A stretch of DNA of 33,071 nt from assembly GCF_013184745.1 (NCBI RefSeq), contig NZ_JAATVU010000064.1, positions 1 through 33,071 on the forward strand, given 5' to 3'. The stretch comes from Mangrovicoccus sp. HB161399 (lineage in GTDB: Bacteria; Pseudomonadota; Alphaproteobacteria; Rhodobacterales; Rhodobacteraceae). This document shows positions 8,441-16,782 of the stretch, in pieces. The translations under genes were made by a program, and so were the position numbers. The notes beneath the pieces were generated by a model, which saw nothing but the letters and a program-made list of their open reading frames with translations, had not been told where the DNA came from and searched no databases. Each line of letters begins with the position of its first letter. Position 1 is the first letter of the stretch.

Positions 8441-9676
8441 TCAGTCCCGGCGACGCAGGCCACGGCGGACCATGCCGAGGAAATTCCTGGCGAAGACCGC
8501 GCTGCCGCCCTGCCGCGCGGCGGCGCCAATCTGCAGCCCGCGATAGTCCGGAACCGGCCGCCCGATTGCGCGCAGCCCCCAGAGCCGCGCCAGCAGCGCG
8601 TGGCGGCGGTTGCGCTGGCCGGGCTGGATCGCGCGCAGCCGGGACATGTCGAAAGGGGCGGTTTCCACCTTGCCTGCCGCGCGGAGCCGCTCCAGAAGCG
8701 CCCCCCCGGCCGCGGTGCGCACCAGGAACAGGCTGGTGCCATCCTGCTCCTCGAAAAGCGGATAGCCGCGGTCATCGGTTTCCCAGGCATCTGCGCAGAC
8801 CAGGTCGGCAGCCGTGCCGGTGCCGTCGGCGCAGATCTTGCAGCGGTGCTGGATATGGCGCGACAGGATCTCTCCCCAGCTGTCATGGTAGGACATGTCG
8901 CGCGTGCTTCCATCCCTCAGCGTGGCGGTGGCGCGTCCCGGCCAGCCCTGCCCCCGATAGCGGAAGGAGACGGTCTCCCCAAGGCTGGTGCCGAGCGCCG
9001 CCAGAACTGCTTCTGCCCCGGAATGGGAGGGCACGCCCGCACAGAAGAAGGACAGCATCCAGGGAATCTGGCGGGAGATGCGGGGATCCTCGGCTGCCAG
9101 CGCGCGCAGAGCGGCCACGTCGCAGGGTTTGCCTATGAAGGCCAGCCGCCGTCCGCCTTGCAGATGTGCCTCGAGATCCGCCAGCGGGGAAGAGGGGGCA
9201 TAGCGTGACCCGGCCGCTTCCAGAACTTCGGCCCGGTTCGTGGCGAGGACCGGGCGGTTGGCCACGGGATCTTCTGCGGCGGCGATGCAGATCACCGCAT
9301 CCACCTCGCCGGCTTCCAGCAGGTAGGCCGCGGCTTGGCTCAGGCCTCCGCCCGAGGAGCCGCGGTAGCGCAGCTCGGGATCAGTGGAATTGCCGGTCTC
9401 GGCCGCAATCCAGGGCCCCCAAAGCACGTCGTTGCGGCGGCCTGCGGGATTGACCCGCTGTCCCAAGCCGGGGCAGATCCGGGCAATGCGCGCCTCCTCG
9501 GCGGCATCGAGCGGCCCGGACTGAACCGGCCTCAGATAGCCCGGCGGCTGCAGCTCCATGGCAATGCGCCCGGGGGCTGCCGCCGCGCAACCGCCGCAGC
9601 CGGCGCAAAGACTGCCCCTGGCAACCTTGTCCAGAGAGGAGCTGGGAACGAACTGGGAACTGGCATCGCGTGACAC
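8441..9676 (-). CDS. FrhB-like Fe-S flavoprotein (coenzyme F420 hydrogenase beta-subunit family)
   Basis: About 411 residues from the GTG at 9676, chosen because AGGAG lies 6 nt upstream; ATG 9724 or TTG 9775 would give longer forms. The N-terminal motif LCAGCGGCAAAAPG has Cys at 24, 27 and 30 but Ala at 34, where the canonical CxxCxxCxxxCP ferredoxin motif has its fourth Cys. The C-terminal part has HRCKICADGTGTAADLVCADAW, the second Cys-containing signature of the family. Proteobacteria of this kind are not expected to use F420, so the substrate is different. FrhB-like proteins often sit beside polysaccharide pyruvyltransferases in EPS clusters, as here (divergent neighbour). Role unknown; perhaps a redox step on a sugar or on the pyruvyl acceptor. 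First gene of the operon. Confidence 0.85.
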   Translation of the reverse strand: MSRDASSQFVPSSSLDKVARGSLCAGCGGCAAAAPGRIAMELQPPGYLRPVQSGPLDAAEEARIARICPGLGQRVNPAGRRNDVLWGPWIAAETGNSTDPELRYRGSSGGGLSQAAAYLLEAGEVDAVICIAAAEDPVANRPVLATNRAEVLEAAGSRYAPSSPLADLEAHLQGGRRLAFIGKPCDVAALRALAAEDPRISRQIPWMLSFFCAGVPSHSGAEAVLAALGTSLGETVSFRYRGQGWPGRATATLRDGSTRDMSYHDSWGEILSRHIQHRCKICADGTGTAADLVCADAWETDDRGYPLFEEQDGTSLFLVRTAAGGALLERLRAAGKVETAPFDMSRLRAIQPGQRNRRHALLARLWGLRAIGRPVPDYRGLQIGAAARQGGSAVFARNFLGMVRRGLRRRD

Positions 9677-9797
9677 GGGAAACTCCTCTGCGCTGGCCAA
9701 GCCGGGAAGCCGCCGGGCCCGCATTGCAGCTATGCCGGGGCGGAGCAATTGCCACAAGAGCAGATTGAGGTCCAAAAAATGTTATTTTCCCTTTGAA

Positions 9798-9831
9798 AAT
9801 GCTTTCGGAAATGCAAAAGGTGCGAAGCATT
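9798..9831. promoter_or_regulatory. 7-bp inverted repeat in divergent promoter region
   Basis: AATGCTT (9798-9804) and AAGCATT (9825-9831) are perfect inverted arms, about 27 bp apart, in a locally AT-rich stretch between the FrhB-like gene and the pyruvyltransferase. Could be an operator; no regulator is assigned. Confidence 0.35.
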
Positions 9832-9850
9832 CGGCAGTTGAATGCCAACC

Positions 9851-9870
9851 GCAGGATACAGCAGGATACA
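9851..9870. repeat. Tandem 10-bp direct repeat upstream of pyruvyltransferase
   Basis: GCAGGATACA occurs twice head to tail (9851-9860 and 9861-9870), ending 17 bp before the GTG start at 9888. One copy per helical turn fits tandem binding of a regulator, or simple slippage. Confidence 0.5.
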
Positions 9871-9887
9871 ATAGTAGGCGGCTTCCC

Positions 9888-11075
9888 GTGCCTGACCAGA
9901 CCATTACCATATGCCTCACCGGGCACTCGACCAATTCGGACAACCTCGGAGTCGGCGCGCTGACCGTGGCTGAAGTTGACATCCTGCGCGGCATCGCCCG
10001 CCGGACCGGTCTGCCCTTGGCCATCCGGGTGATAGACTGGCAGGATAGCCGCCAACCCTATGTCGGAGGGCCGGACATCGAGATCCTGCGCATCCGCGGC
10101 CGCGAGATCCTCGATCCGCGCAAGGTATTCCGGGCGATCCGCGGATCGGATCTGGTCATCGACATAGGCGCCGGCGACAGTTTTGCCGACATCTACGGCA
10201 GCAAGCGGCTGACCCGGATGTTCCTCATGAAGTACCAGGCGCACTTGGCCGGGGTGCCCTATGTGCTGGCGCCCCAGACCATCGGCCCCTTCGCCAAGAC
10301 TGCCAGCCGGGTGCTGGCGCGAGCCCATATCCGGCGCTGCAGGGCGGTTTTCACCCGCGACGGGCTGTCGACCCGGGCGCTCGAAGAACTCGGCGCCGCC
10401 GAAGGCGCAATGGAAGCCTCGGACGTGGCGCTGCGCTTGCCCTATGACCCGCCCGCACCGCGCAGTCCCGGCGGTCCGGTCCGGGTCGGACTGAATCCGT
10501 CTGGGTTGCTGCTCAACGGCGGCTACACCGGCGGCAACATGTTCGGGCTGAAAGCTGACTATCCCGCCCTGATCGATTCCATCATCGCGCATTTCCTCGG
10601 AATGGAGGGGGTGGAGCTGCATCTGGTGGCGCATGTGATTTCCCAGGACCAGCCGGTCGAGGACGACTACCGCGCCTGCCAGGCGCTGGCGGAGCGCCAT
10701 CCCGGCACGGTTCTCGCTCCGCGCTTTGGCAGTCCGTCGGAAGCCAAGAGCCATATCGCCGGGATGGATTTTTTCATGGGCGCGCGGATGCATGCTACCA
10801 TAGCCGCCTTTTCGGCGGGGGTGCCGGTCGTGCCGATGGCCTACAGCCGCAAGTTCGCGGGGCTGTTCGGAACGCTGGGATACAACCGGGTGGTGGATTG
10901 CACCTCCTTGGACAATGATGCCGTCCTTGCCGCGGTGACGGAGGGCTTCGAGGTGCGCGCCGTGCTTGCTATCGAAGCGGCGGAAGCCCTGCGCCGCGGC
11001 AAGGACAGGATGGCACTTTACGACCGGACCTTGGAGGACATCCTGCGGGGCATCGCCATGCGCAAGCGGGGCTGA
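9888..11075 (+). CDS. Polysaccharide pyruvyltransferase family protein
   Basis: 395 residues from the GTG at 9888, with TAGGCGG about 7 nt upstream. The frame stays open to 9558, but that part overlaps the opposite gene and has no family similarity. Family marks are GHSTNSDNLGVGALTV near the N-terminus, DIGAGDSFADIYG at about 92-104, VLAPQTIGPF at about 126-135 and the C-terminal GARMHATIAAFSAGVPVVPMAYS block. The family transfers pyruvate from phosphoenolpyruvate to form 4,6-ketals on EPS sugars, giving negative charge; CsaB, ExoV and WcaK are relatives. It is divergent from the FrhB-like gene and 108 bp upstream of a GT4, possibly in one transcript. Confidence 0.88.
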   Translation: MPDQTITICLTGHSTNSDNLGVGALTVAEVDILRGIARRTGLPLAIRVIDWQDSRQPYVGGPDIEILRIRGREILDPRKVFRAIRGSDLVIDIGAGDSFADIYGSKRLTRMFLMKYQAHLAGVPYVLAPQTIGPFAKTASRVLARAHIRRCRAVFTRDGLSTRALEELGAAEGAMEASDVALRLPYDPPAPRSPGGPVRVGLNPSGLLLNGGYTGGNMFGLKADYPALIDSIIAHFLGMEGVELHLVAHVISQDQPVEDDYRACQALAERHPGTVLAPRFGSPSEAKSHIAGMDFFMGARMHATIAAFSAGVPVVPMAYSRKFAGLFGTLGYNRVVDCTSLDNDAVLAAVTEGFEVRAVLAIEAAEALRRGKDRMALYDRTLEDILRGIAMRKRG

Positions 11076-11183
11076 GGGCGTCGTGCACAAGGTGCTGATG
11101 TAACACGGATGTAACTAGATGCCGATGTACAGGATATCTAAAAGCCAAGCTGCGAATTAGGAGCGGCCAAGCAGGAGCCTGCG

Positions 11184-12422
11184 ATGGATGGACAAATTAT
11201 TGATATGCCGCGTCTCGATGCGATCTGTGCAGCTCGGCCCCTGGCCGGGCGGAAGGTGCTGATCATCGTCGAAAACCTGCCCTTGCCTTTCGACCGCCGG
11301 GTTTGGCACGAGAGCCGAACGCTCGTCGCGGCAGGCGCCCAGGTTGCAGTGATCTGTCCGATGGGCAAGGGCTACGAGGCGCCATATGAAGAAATCGACG
11401 GCGTCCATATCTACCGCCACCCGCTGCCTGTCGATGCCTCCGGCGCGGCGGGCTATCTGCTGGAGTATGGCGCGGCGCTCTGGCATGAGACGCGGCTGGC
11501 TTGGAAGGTGCTTCGCAAGCACGGCTTCGACACGATTCATGGCTGCAACCCGCCGGATCTGATCTTTTTGATCGCCTGGCAGTTCAAGCTCTTCGGCAAG
11601 CGCTACATCTTCGACCATCACGACATCACCCCCGAACTCTACGAGGCCAAGTTCAACAAGCGCGGCTTCTTCTGGCGGTTGATGCTGCTTTTCGAGAAAC
11701 TGAACTTCCGCACCGCCGACGTGGTCATCTCGACCAACCAGAGCTACCGCCGGATTGCCATGGAACGTGGCGGCAAGGCCGCGGAGGACATCTTCGTGGT
11801 CCGCTCCGGTCCTGATCTCACCCGGCTCCGTCTGTTGCCGCCCAACCCGGCTTGGAGGAACGGCCGCGAGGCGATGGTGGGCTATGTCGGCGTCATGGGC
11901 GACCAGGAGGGAATCGACCTGCTGCTGGAAGCCGCCCGCGAGATCGTGTTCGATCGCGGCCGCGACGTGCAGTTCGTGTTGGTCGGCGGCGGCCCGGCGC
12001 TGGACGAGCTGAGGGCGCTGTCGGAGAGCTTGGGGCTCGAAGACCATGTCACCTTTGCCGGACGCGCCCCGGACAGCGAGCTCTTTGAAGTGCTTTCGAC
12101 CGCGGATGTCTGCGTGAATCCCGACCGGGTGAACCCGATGAACGACAAGTCGACCATGAACAAGATCCTCGAATACATGGCCTTCGCCAAGCCGATCGTG
12201 CAGTTCGAAGTGGTCGAGGGACGCTATTCGGCGCAGGAGAGTTCGCTCTATGCCGTGCCCAACGACACCTCCGACATGGCCGGCAAGATCCTCGAACTGA
12301 TCGACGACCCCAGACGCTGTGCCGTGATGGGCCGGACAGGCCGCGAGCGGATCGAGAGCGAGCTGGGCTGGGACTACCAGGTGAATACGCTGGTCGACGC
12401 CTACCGGCGTGCCGCGGGTTAG
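11184..12422 (+). CDS. Family 4 glycosyltransferase
   Basis: A 412-residue GT-B enzyme. The N-terminal domain starts at KVLIIVENLPLPFDRRVWHES, typical of GT4 enzymes with the FDRR.W motif. The donor-binding domain has MVGYVGVMGDQEGIDLLLEA, then VLVGGGP, then STADVCVNPD and KSTMNKILEYMAFAKPIVQFE; the last contains the conserved EX7E-type region that binds the nucleotide sugar. It would add a sugar with retention of configuration during repeat-unit assembly in the cytoplasm. The ATG at 11184 follows AGGAG at normal spacing. A hairpin 13 bp past the stop may terminate the transcript. Confidence 0.9.
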   Translation: MDGQIIDMPRLDAICAARPLAGRKVLIIVENLPLPFDRRVWHESRTLVAAGAQVAVICPMGKGYEAPYEEIDGVHIYRHPLPVDASGAAGYLLEYGAALWHETRLAWKVLRKHGFDTIHGCNPPDLIFLIAWQFKLFGKRYIFDHHDITPELYEAKFNKRGFFWRLMLLFEKLNFRTADVVISTNQSYRRIAMERGGKAAEDIFVVRSGPDLTRLRLLPPNPAWRNGREAMVGYVGVMGDQEGIDLLLEAAREIVFDRGRDVQFVLVGGGPALDELRALSESLGLEDHVTFAGRAPDSELFEVLSTADVCVNPDRVNPMNDKSTMNKILEYMAFAKPIVQFEVVEGRYSAQESSLYAVPNDTSDMAGKILELIDDPRRCAVMGRTGRERIESELGWDYQVNTLVDAYRRAAG

Positions 12423-12434
12423 CCGGGAGAAGGA

Positions 12435-12456
12435 CTGATCCGGGTGACTGGATCAG
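12435..12456 (+). terminator. Hairpin after GT4 gene
   Basis: CTGATCC (12435-12441) pairs perfectly with GGATCAG (12450-12456) around an 8-nt loop, 13 bp downstream of the GT4 stop. No T-run follows, so it is a terminator candidate only. It lies between convergent genes. Confidence 0.45.
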
Positions 12457-12594
12457 CCCGTTGCCGGAACTCTGGGGCTTCGCTGCCAATCCCGCTCCAG
12501 TCTCCGGCCGTTCGCAGCGCATGGCTGGCAGTCCTGACCCGGCATTTACGCTTGTCCTGTTCCGGGACTCTGCTGCGGCAAGGAAGGAACCGGC

Positions 12595-13644
12595 TCAGCC
12601 GAGCCAGACGCCGCTTTCCATCACGCGCCGCACGACGCCGGCCTGGCTCTTCGCCCCCATCCGGGCGAAGAGCTGCTTGGAGGCGCTCCTGGCGGTGCCG
12701 ATGGTCCAGCCCAGATCCGCCGCGGCCTCCTGCAGGCTCATCCCGTCGCAGATCCGCGCCGCCAGCCGGGCCTCGCTGCGGCTGATCCCGAACGCCCCGG
12801 CCAGCCGCTCCGGCGGCAGGGCGCGCGCCGCGCGGGCATGGCGCAGCCGCCCGAGCAGCGCGGGCGCGAGCGGCCCCTCCGCGGCCTCCAGGACAAGCTG
12901 CACCCGGGGGCGGTGCGACAGGTCGATGCGCTGCTGCCGCGGCGCGCCCGGCCGGGCCAGCGCCGCCAGCGCCTGGCGCAGCGCCAGCGCGGCAGGCTCC
13001 GCCAGCGACAGCCGCCCGTCGGCCCTGATCCCGATCCCGGCGGCCGCCGCGAGCTGTCCGGCGGCGCCTTCGGCCATGTCGGTCACCTGGCCCGAGGGAG
13101 AGAACAGGAGCCAGCCTGCGCCGAGCGCGCTGCAGATCTCCCGGTCGAGCGCGGCCCGCGCGCGCGCGCGGCGGAGCTGGCGCCAGCCGTTCAGGGCGAG
13201 CCCGAGATAGGGTACGAGATTCGACAGCTGCAGCCCGTCGATCGCGCGGAAATCGCTGCCGCTGCGCTGCAGGGCCAGCAGCACCTGCCCGTCCTGTCCG
13301 ATCCGCCACCGCAGCGCGCGGAGGGGGGAGGAGGCCTGCGCAGGGGACGCCCCGGCCGGGCCGGGCAGGTCGGTCCGGGAATAGACCCGGCCGCTGCGCA
13401 TCCGCTCGGCCACTGCCTCGCCTGGTCCGTCCCAGGGCAGCCCGGCCTGCCAGGACTGCGCCGGGCGGCCGGGCCAGGACACCCGCATCAGCGCGCTGTC
13501 GGCCTGGGTGGCCTCCGCCAGCAGCGCGAGGAAGTCCTGCCACGGCCGGTCCTCCCCGGCATCGCCGTGCTCCGGCGCCGCCGGGCCGGGCATGTCCATT
13601 GCGGCGGCGAACAGCGCCGCGACGATCTCGGCTTCCTGCGACAT
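12595..13644 (-). CDS. LuxR-type helix-turn-helix transcriptional regulator
   Basis: A 349-residue protein very rich in Ala and Arg. The C-terminal 65 residues (about 284-349) form a LuxR-like HTH: ISRSEARLAARICDGMSLQEAA, then LGWTIGTARSASKQLFARMGAKSQ, matching the usual 'lT.aEa.va..l..G.s..eiA..lg.s..TvR..l..i..Klg..sr' layout. The N-terminal region has no recognised sensor domain. No autoinducer-binding motif is seen. It is divergent from cysD by 103 bp, and an 18-bp perfect palindrome sits 20 bp upstream of its start. It therefore plausibly controls sulfate activation and itself. The RBS GGAGG is well placed. Its Arg/Ala-rich composition is stronger than that of its neighbours. Confidence 0.85.
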   Translation of the reverse strand: MSQEAEIVAALFAAAMDMPGPAAPEHGDAGEDRPWQDFLALLAEATQADSALMRVSWPGRPAQSWQAGLPWDGPGEAVAERMRSGRVYSRTDLPGPAGASPAQASSPLRALRWRIGQDGQVLLALQRSGSDFRAIDGLQLSNLVPYLGLALNGWRQLRRARARAALDREICSALGAGWLLFSPSGQVTDMAEGAAGQLAAAAGIGIRADGRLSLAEPAALALRQALAALARPGAPRQQRIDLSHRPRVQLVLEAAEGPLAPALLGRLRHARAARALPPERLAGAFGISRSEARLAARICDGMSLQEAAADLGWTIGTARSASKQLFARMGAKSQAGVVRRVMESGVWLG

Positions 13645-13663
13645 GCGATCCCTCCGGAGATTT

Positions 13664-13681
13664 ACCCCCCATATGGGGGGT
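13664..13681. promoter_or_regulatory. 18-bp perfect palindrome in LuxR-cysD divergent region
   Basis: ACCCCCCATATGGGGGGT reads the same on both strands and lies 19 bp upstream of the regulator's ATG and 66 bp upstream of cysD. Position and symmetry suit a dimer-binding operator controlling either gene. A smaller broken palindrome (GCCC..GGGC, 13687-13697) follows. The binding protein is inferred, not shown. Confidence 0.55.
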
Positions 13682-13747
13682 TATCTGCCCCCTGGGCAAG
13701 GATAGCTTCGTCTCTCAGTACGGTAGCCATTCTGACAGAGACGCCCG

Positions 13748-14650
13748 ATGGACAGCAAAACCCTCACCCACCTGCAGCGCTTGGAAGCGGAAAGCATCCA
13801 CATCATGCGCGAGGTCGTTGCCGAGGCCGAGAATCCGGTCATGCTCTACAGCGTTGGCAAGGACAGCGCGGTCATGCTGCACCTCGCCAAGAAAGCCTTC
13901 TACCCGGCGCCGCCGCCCTTCCCGCTGCTGCATGTCGACACGACCTGGAAGTTCCAGGACATGTACAAGCTGCGCGACAAGGCGGCCAAGGATGCGGGCA
14001 TGGAGCTGCTCGTCTACCAGAACCCCGAGGCGGTTGAGCGCGGCATTAACCCGTTCGACCATGGCGGGCTGCATACCGACATGTGGAAGACCGAAGGCCT
14101 GAAGCAGGCGCTCGACAAGTACGGCTTCGATGCGGCCTTCGGCGGCGCGCGCCGCGACGAGGAGAAGGCGCGGGCGAAGGAGCGGGTGTTCTCCTTCCGC
14201 TCGGCCAACCACCGCTGGGACCCGAAGAACCAGCGCCCCGAGCTCTGGCGCCTCTACAATGCCCGCAAGGCCAAGGGCGAGAGCGTGCGGGTCTTCCCGA
14301 TCTCCAACTGGACCGAGCTGGACATCTGGCAGTACATCCACCTGGAAGGCATCGAGATCGTGCCGCTCTACTTCTCGGCGCCGCGCCCGACGGTGGTCCG
14401 CGACGGGCTGATCCTGATGGTCGATGACGAGCGCTTCCCGCTCGACGGCGAGGAACCGGTGATGCGTTCGGTGCGCTTCCGCACGCTGGGCTGCTATCCG
14501 CTGACCGGCGCGGTGGAGAGCGAGGCCAAGACCCTGCCCGACGTGATCCAGGAGATGCTGCTGACCACCACCTCCGAACGCCAGGGCCGCGCCATCGACC
14601 ACGACCAGGCCGCCTCGATGGAGAAGAAGAAGCAGGAAGGCTATTTCTGA
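13748..14650 (+). CDS. cysD: Sulfate adenylyltransferase subunit 2 (CysD)
   Basis: A 300-residue protein, the usual family length. The ATP-pyrophosphatase P-loop SVGKDS is at 35-40. [19 protein letters not shown] and the C-terminal [15 protein letters not shown] and [14 protein letters not shown] blocks are diagnostic of CysD/NodP. With CysN it makes adenosine 5'-phosphosulfate (APS) from sulfate and ATP in the cytoplasm. It is followed after 55 bp by cysNC. No cysH, cysI or cysG reduction genes lie next to it. Its place in an EPS locus suggests that the product PAPS is used for sulfating the polysaccharide rather than only for cysteine synthesis, as with NodPQ. That is an inference. Confidence 0.95.
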   Translation: MDSKTLTHLQRLEAESIHIMREVVAEAENPVMLYSVGKDSAVMLHLAKKAFYPAPPPFPLLHVDTTWKFQDMYKLRDKAAKDAGMELLVYQNPEAVERGINPFDHGGLHTDMWKTEGLKQALDKYGFDAAFGGARRDEEKARAKERVFSFRSANHRWDPKNQRPELWRLYNARKAKGESVRVFPISNWTELDIWQYIHLEGIEIVPLYFSAPRPTVVRDGLILMVDDERFPLDGEEPVMRSVRFRTLGCYPLTGAVESEAKTLPDVIQEMLLTTTSERQGRAIDHDQAASMEKKKQEGYF

Positions 14651-14705
14651 GCGCCGCCGCGCCGGACCGCCCTCCTTCCTCCCCTTTCAGTCAGGTACGC
14701 ATTCC

Positions 14706-16613
14706 ATGAACACCCAGGAACCCATCTACAAGACCGACGCGCTGATCGCCGAGAACATCGAGCAGTATCTCGAGACGCACCAGCACAAGACCATGCTGCG
14801 CTTCATCACCTGCGGCTCGGTCGATGACGGCAAGTCCACCCTGATCGGGCGGCTGCTCTACGATTCCAAGATGATCTTCGAGGACCAGCTGGCCACGCTC
14901 GAGGCCGACAGCAAGCGCTCGGGCACCCAGGGCGAGGAGATCGACTTCGCGCTGCTGGTCGACGGCCTCGCCGCCGAGCGCGAGCAGGGCATCACCATCG
15001 ACGTCGCCTACCGCTTCTTCACCACCGAGAAGCGCAAGTTCATCGTCGCCGACACCCCCGGCCACGAGCAGTACACCCGCAACATGGTGACCGGCGCCTC
15101 CACCGCCGATCTCGCCGTGATCCTGATCGATGCGCGCAAGGGCATCCTGACCCAGACCCGCCGCCACAGCTACCTGGTCAAGCTCCTCGGCATCCGCCAC
15201 GTGGTGCTGGCCGTCAACAAGATGGATCTGGTCGATTACAGCCAGGAGGTCTTCGACAAGATCGTCTCGGACTACACCGCCTTCGCTGCGGAGATCGGCA
15301 TCGAGACCTTCACGCCGATCCCGATTTCGGGCTTCAAGGGCGACAACATCACCGGCCCGAGCGAGAACACCCCCTGGTATGACGGCGTCTCGCTGCTGCC
15401 GCATCTCGAGGAAGTCGAGGTCGAGGACAGCCGCGAGCAGGCCAGCCCGTTCCGCATGCAGGTGCAGTGGGTGAACCGCCCGAACCTCGATTTCCGCGGC
15501 TTCGCCGGGCTCGTCTCCTCGGGCCAGGTGCGTCCGGGCGACGAGGTGCGGGTGCTGCCTTCGGGCAAGACCTCGACCGTGGCGCGCATCGTTGCGCTGG
15601 AAGGCGACCGGGACTTGGCGGTTGCGGGCGAGTCGATCACCCTGACGCTGGCCGACGAGATCGACTGCTCGCGCGGGCAGGTGATCGTTGCGTCCCAGTC
15701 GCCGCTGGAAGTCGCCGACCAGTTCGAGAGCACGATCGTCTGGATGGACGAGCACGAGCTGCTGCCGGGCCGCGCCTACTGGATGAAGATCGGCACCCAG
15801 ACGATCTCGGCGACGGTGGCGGAGCCGAAATACGAGGTCAACGTCAACACCCAGGAGCACCTGGCCTCGAAGACGCTCGACCTCAACGCGATCGGCGTGG
15901 CCAACATCACCACCGACCGCGAGATCCCCTTCGCGCCCTATGACGAGAACCGCGATCTCGGCGGCTTCATCCTGATCGACAAGATCACCAACCAGACGGT
16001 CGCCGCCGGCATGCTGCATTTCGCGCTGCGCCGCGCCCAGAACGTCCATTGGCAGGCCACCGACATCACCCGCGACAACCATGCGGAGATGAAGAACCAG
16101 AAGCCTGCGGTGCTGTGGCTGACCGGCCTGTCGGGCTCGGGCAAGTCGACCATCGCCAACATCGTCGAGAAGAAGCTGGCGCGGATGAACCGCCACACCT
16201 TCCTGCTCGACGGCGACAACGTCCGCCACGGGCTGAACAAGGACCTGGGCTTCACCGAGGCCGACCGGGTGGAGAACATCCGCCGCGTCGGCGAGGTCGC
16301 CAAGCTGATGACCGATGCGGGCCTGATCGTGATCACAGCCTTCATCTCGCCCTTCCGCTCGGAGCGCGACATGGTGCGCTCGATGATGCAGCCGGGCGAA
16401 TTCGTCGAGGTCTTCGTCGACACCCCGCTGGAAGTGGCCGAGAGCCGCGACGTGAAGGGGCTCTATGCCAAGGCGCGCTCGGGCAAGCTGAAGAACTTCA
16501 CCGGCATCGACAGCCCCTACGAGCATCCCGAGTCCCCGGAGCTGCGCATCGACACGACCGAGATGACCCCGGAGGAAGCGGCGGATCTCATCATCGCGCG
16601 GCTGATCCCGTAA
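14706..16613 (+). CDS. cysNC: Bifunctional sulfate adenylyltransferase subunit 1 / APS kinase (CysNC, NodQ type)
   Basis: A 635-residue fusion. The GTPase half has GSVDDGKST at 37-45, DTPGH at 116-120 and NKMD at 171-174, followed by EF-Tu-like beta domains to about 450. The APS kinase half has the P-loop GLSGSGKST at 474-482, DGDNVRHGL at 502-510 and [10 protein letters not shown] at 546-555. The first half, with CysD, forms APS using GTP hydrolysis; the second phosphorylates APS to PAPS, the sulfate donor of sulfotransferases. Both active sites look intact. The ATG lies in CCATGAAC with a weak AGG upstream. A strong GC hairpin follows the stop. Confidence 0.95.
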   Translation: MNTQEPIYKTDALIAENIEQYLETHQHKTMLRFITCGSVDDGKSTLIGRLLYDSKMIFEDQLATLEADSKRSGTQGEEIDFALLVDGLAAEREQGITIDVAYRFFTTEKRKFIVADTPGHEQYTRNMVTGASTADLAVILIDARKGILTQTRRHSYLVKLLGIRHVVLAVNKMDLVDYSQEVFDKIVSDYTAFAAEIGIETFTPIPISGFKGDNITGPSENTPWYDGVSLLPHLEEVEVEDSREQASPFRMQVQWVNRPNLDFRGFAGLVSSGQVRPGDEVRVLPSGKTSTVARIVALEGDRDLAVAGESITLTLADEIDCSRGQVIVASQSPLEVADQFESTIVWMDEHELLPGRAYWMKIGTQTISATVAEPKYEVNVNTQEHLASKTLDLNAIGVANITTDREIPFAPYDENRDLGGFILIDKITNQTVAAGMLHFALRRAQNVHWQATDITRDNHAEMKNQKPAVLWLTGLSGSGKSTIANIVEKKLARMNRHTFLLDGDNVRHGLNKDLGFTEADRVENIRRVGEVAKLMTDAGLIVITAFISPFRSERDMVRSMMQPGEFVEVFVDTPLEVAESRDVKGLYAKARSGKLKNFTGIDSPYEHPESPELRIDTTEMTPEEAADLIIARLIP

Positions 16614-16630
16614 GGGGCGGCCGGAGCTTC

Positions 16631-16655
16631 CGCGGGCCGCCGCGCGCGGCCCGCG
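16631..16655 (+). terminator. GC-rich hairpin after cysNC
   Basis: Arms CGCGGGCCGC (16631-16640) and GCGGCCCGCG (16646-16655) are perfectly complementary around a 5-nt loop, 18 bp after the cysNC stop. There is no T-run; it may be an attenuator or 3'-end stabiliser. Confidence 0.5.
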
Positions 16656-16726
16656 CCTGCCCGCTTGCGTGACGTCATGGCTCCTTTTCCCGGGGAGCCG
16701 GACCAATAGAATTGGCCCGTGAGAGT

Positions 16727-16750
16727 GCCCCGTCCGCCTGCGGGCGGGGC
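16727..16750 (+). promoter_or_regulatory. Hairpin in the galE leader
   Basis: GCCCCGTCCGC (16727-16737) and GCGGGCGGGGC (16740-16750) pair over 11 positions with one G-U pair, ending 32 bp before the galE ATG. Smaller symmetric elements precede it: TGACGTCA (16669-16676), GGCTCC/GGAGCC (16679-16699) and CCAAT/ATTGG (16703-16715). The leader may regulate galE. Confidence 0.4.
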
Positions 16751-16782
16751 GCTGCAGCGAAGCGGTTTCGGGAGTTCTTTTG

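Noticed and set aside
7145-9208. 687-codon plus-strand frame opposite the glycosyltransferase operon
   Set aside because: It spans three minus-strand genes with firm motifs and has no motif or RBS of its own.
14691-16706. 671-codon minus-strand frame opposite cysNC
   Set aside because: Antisense shadow: the plus strand carries all CysN and CysC motifs, and the minus frame shows no domain.
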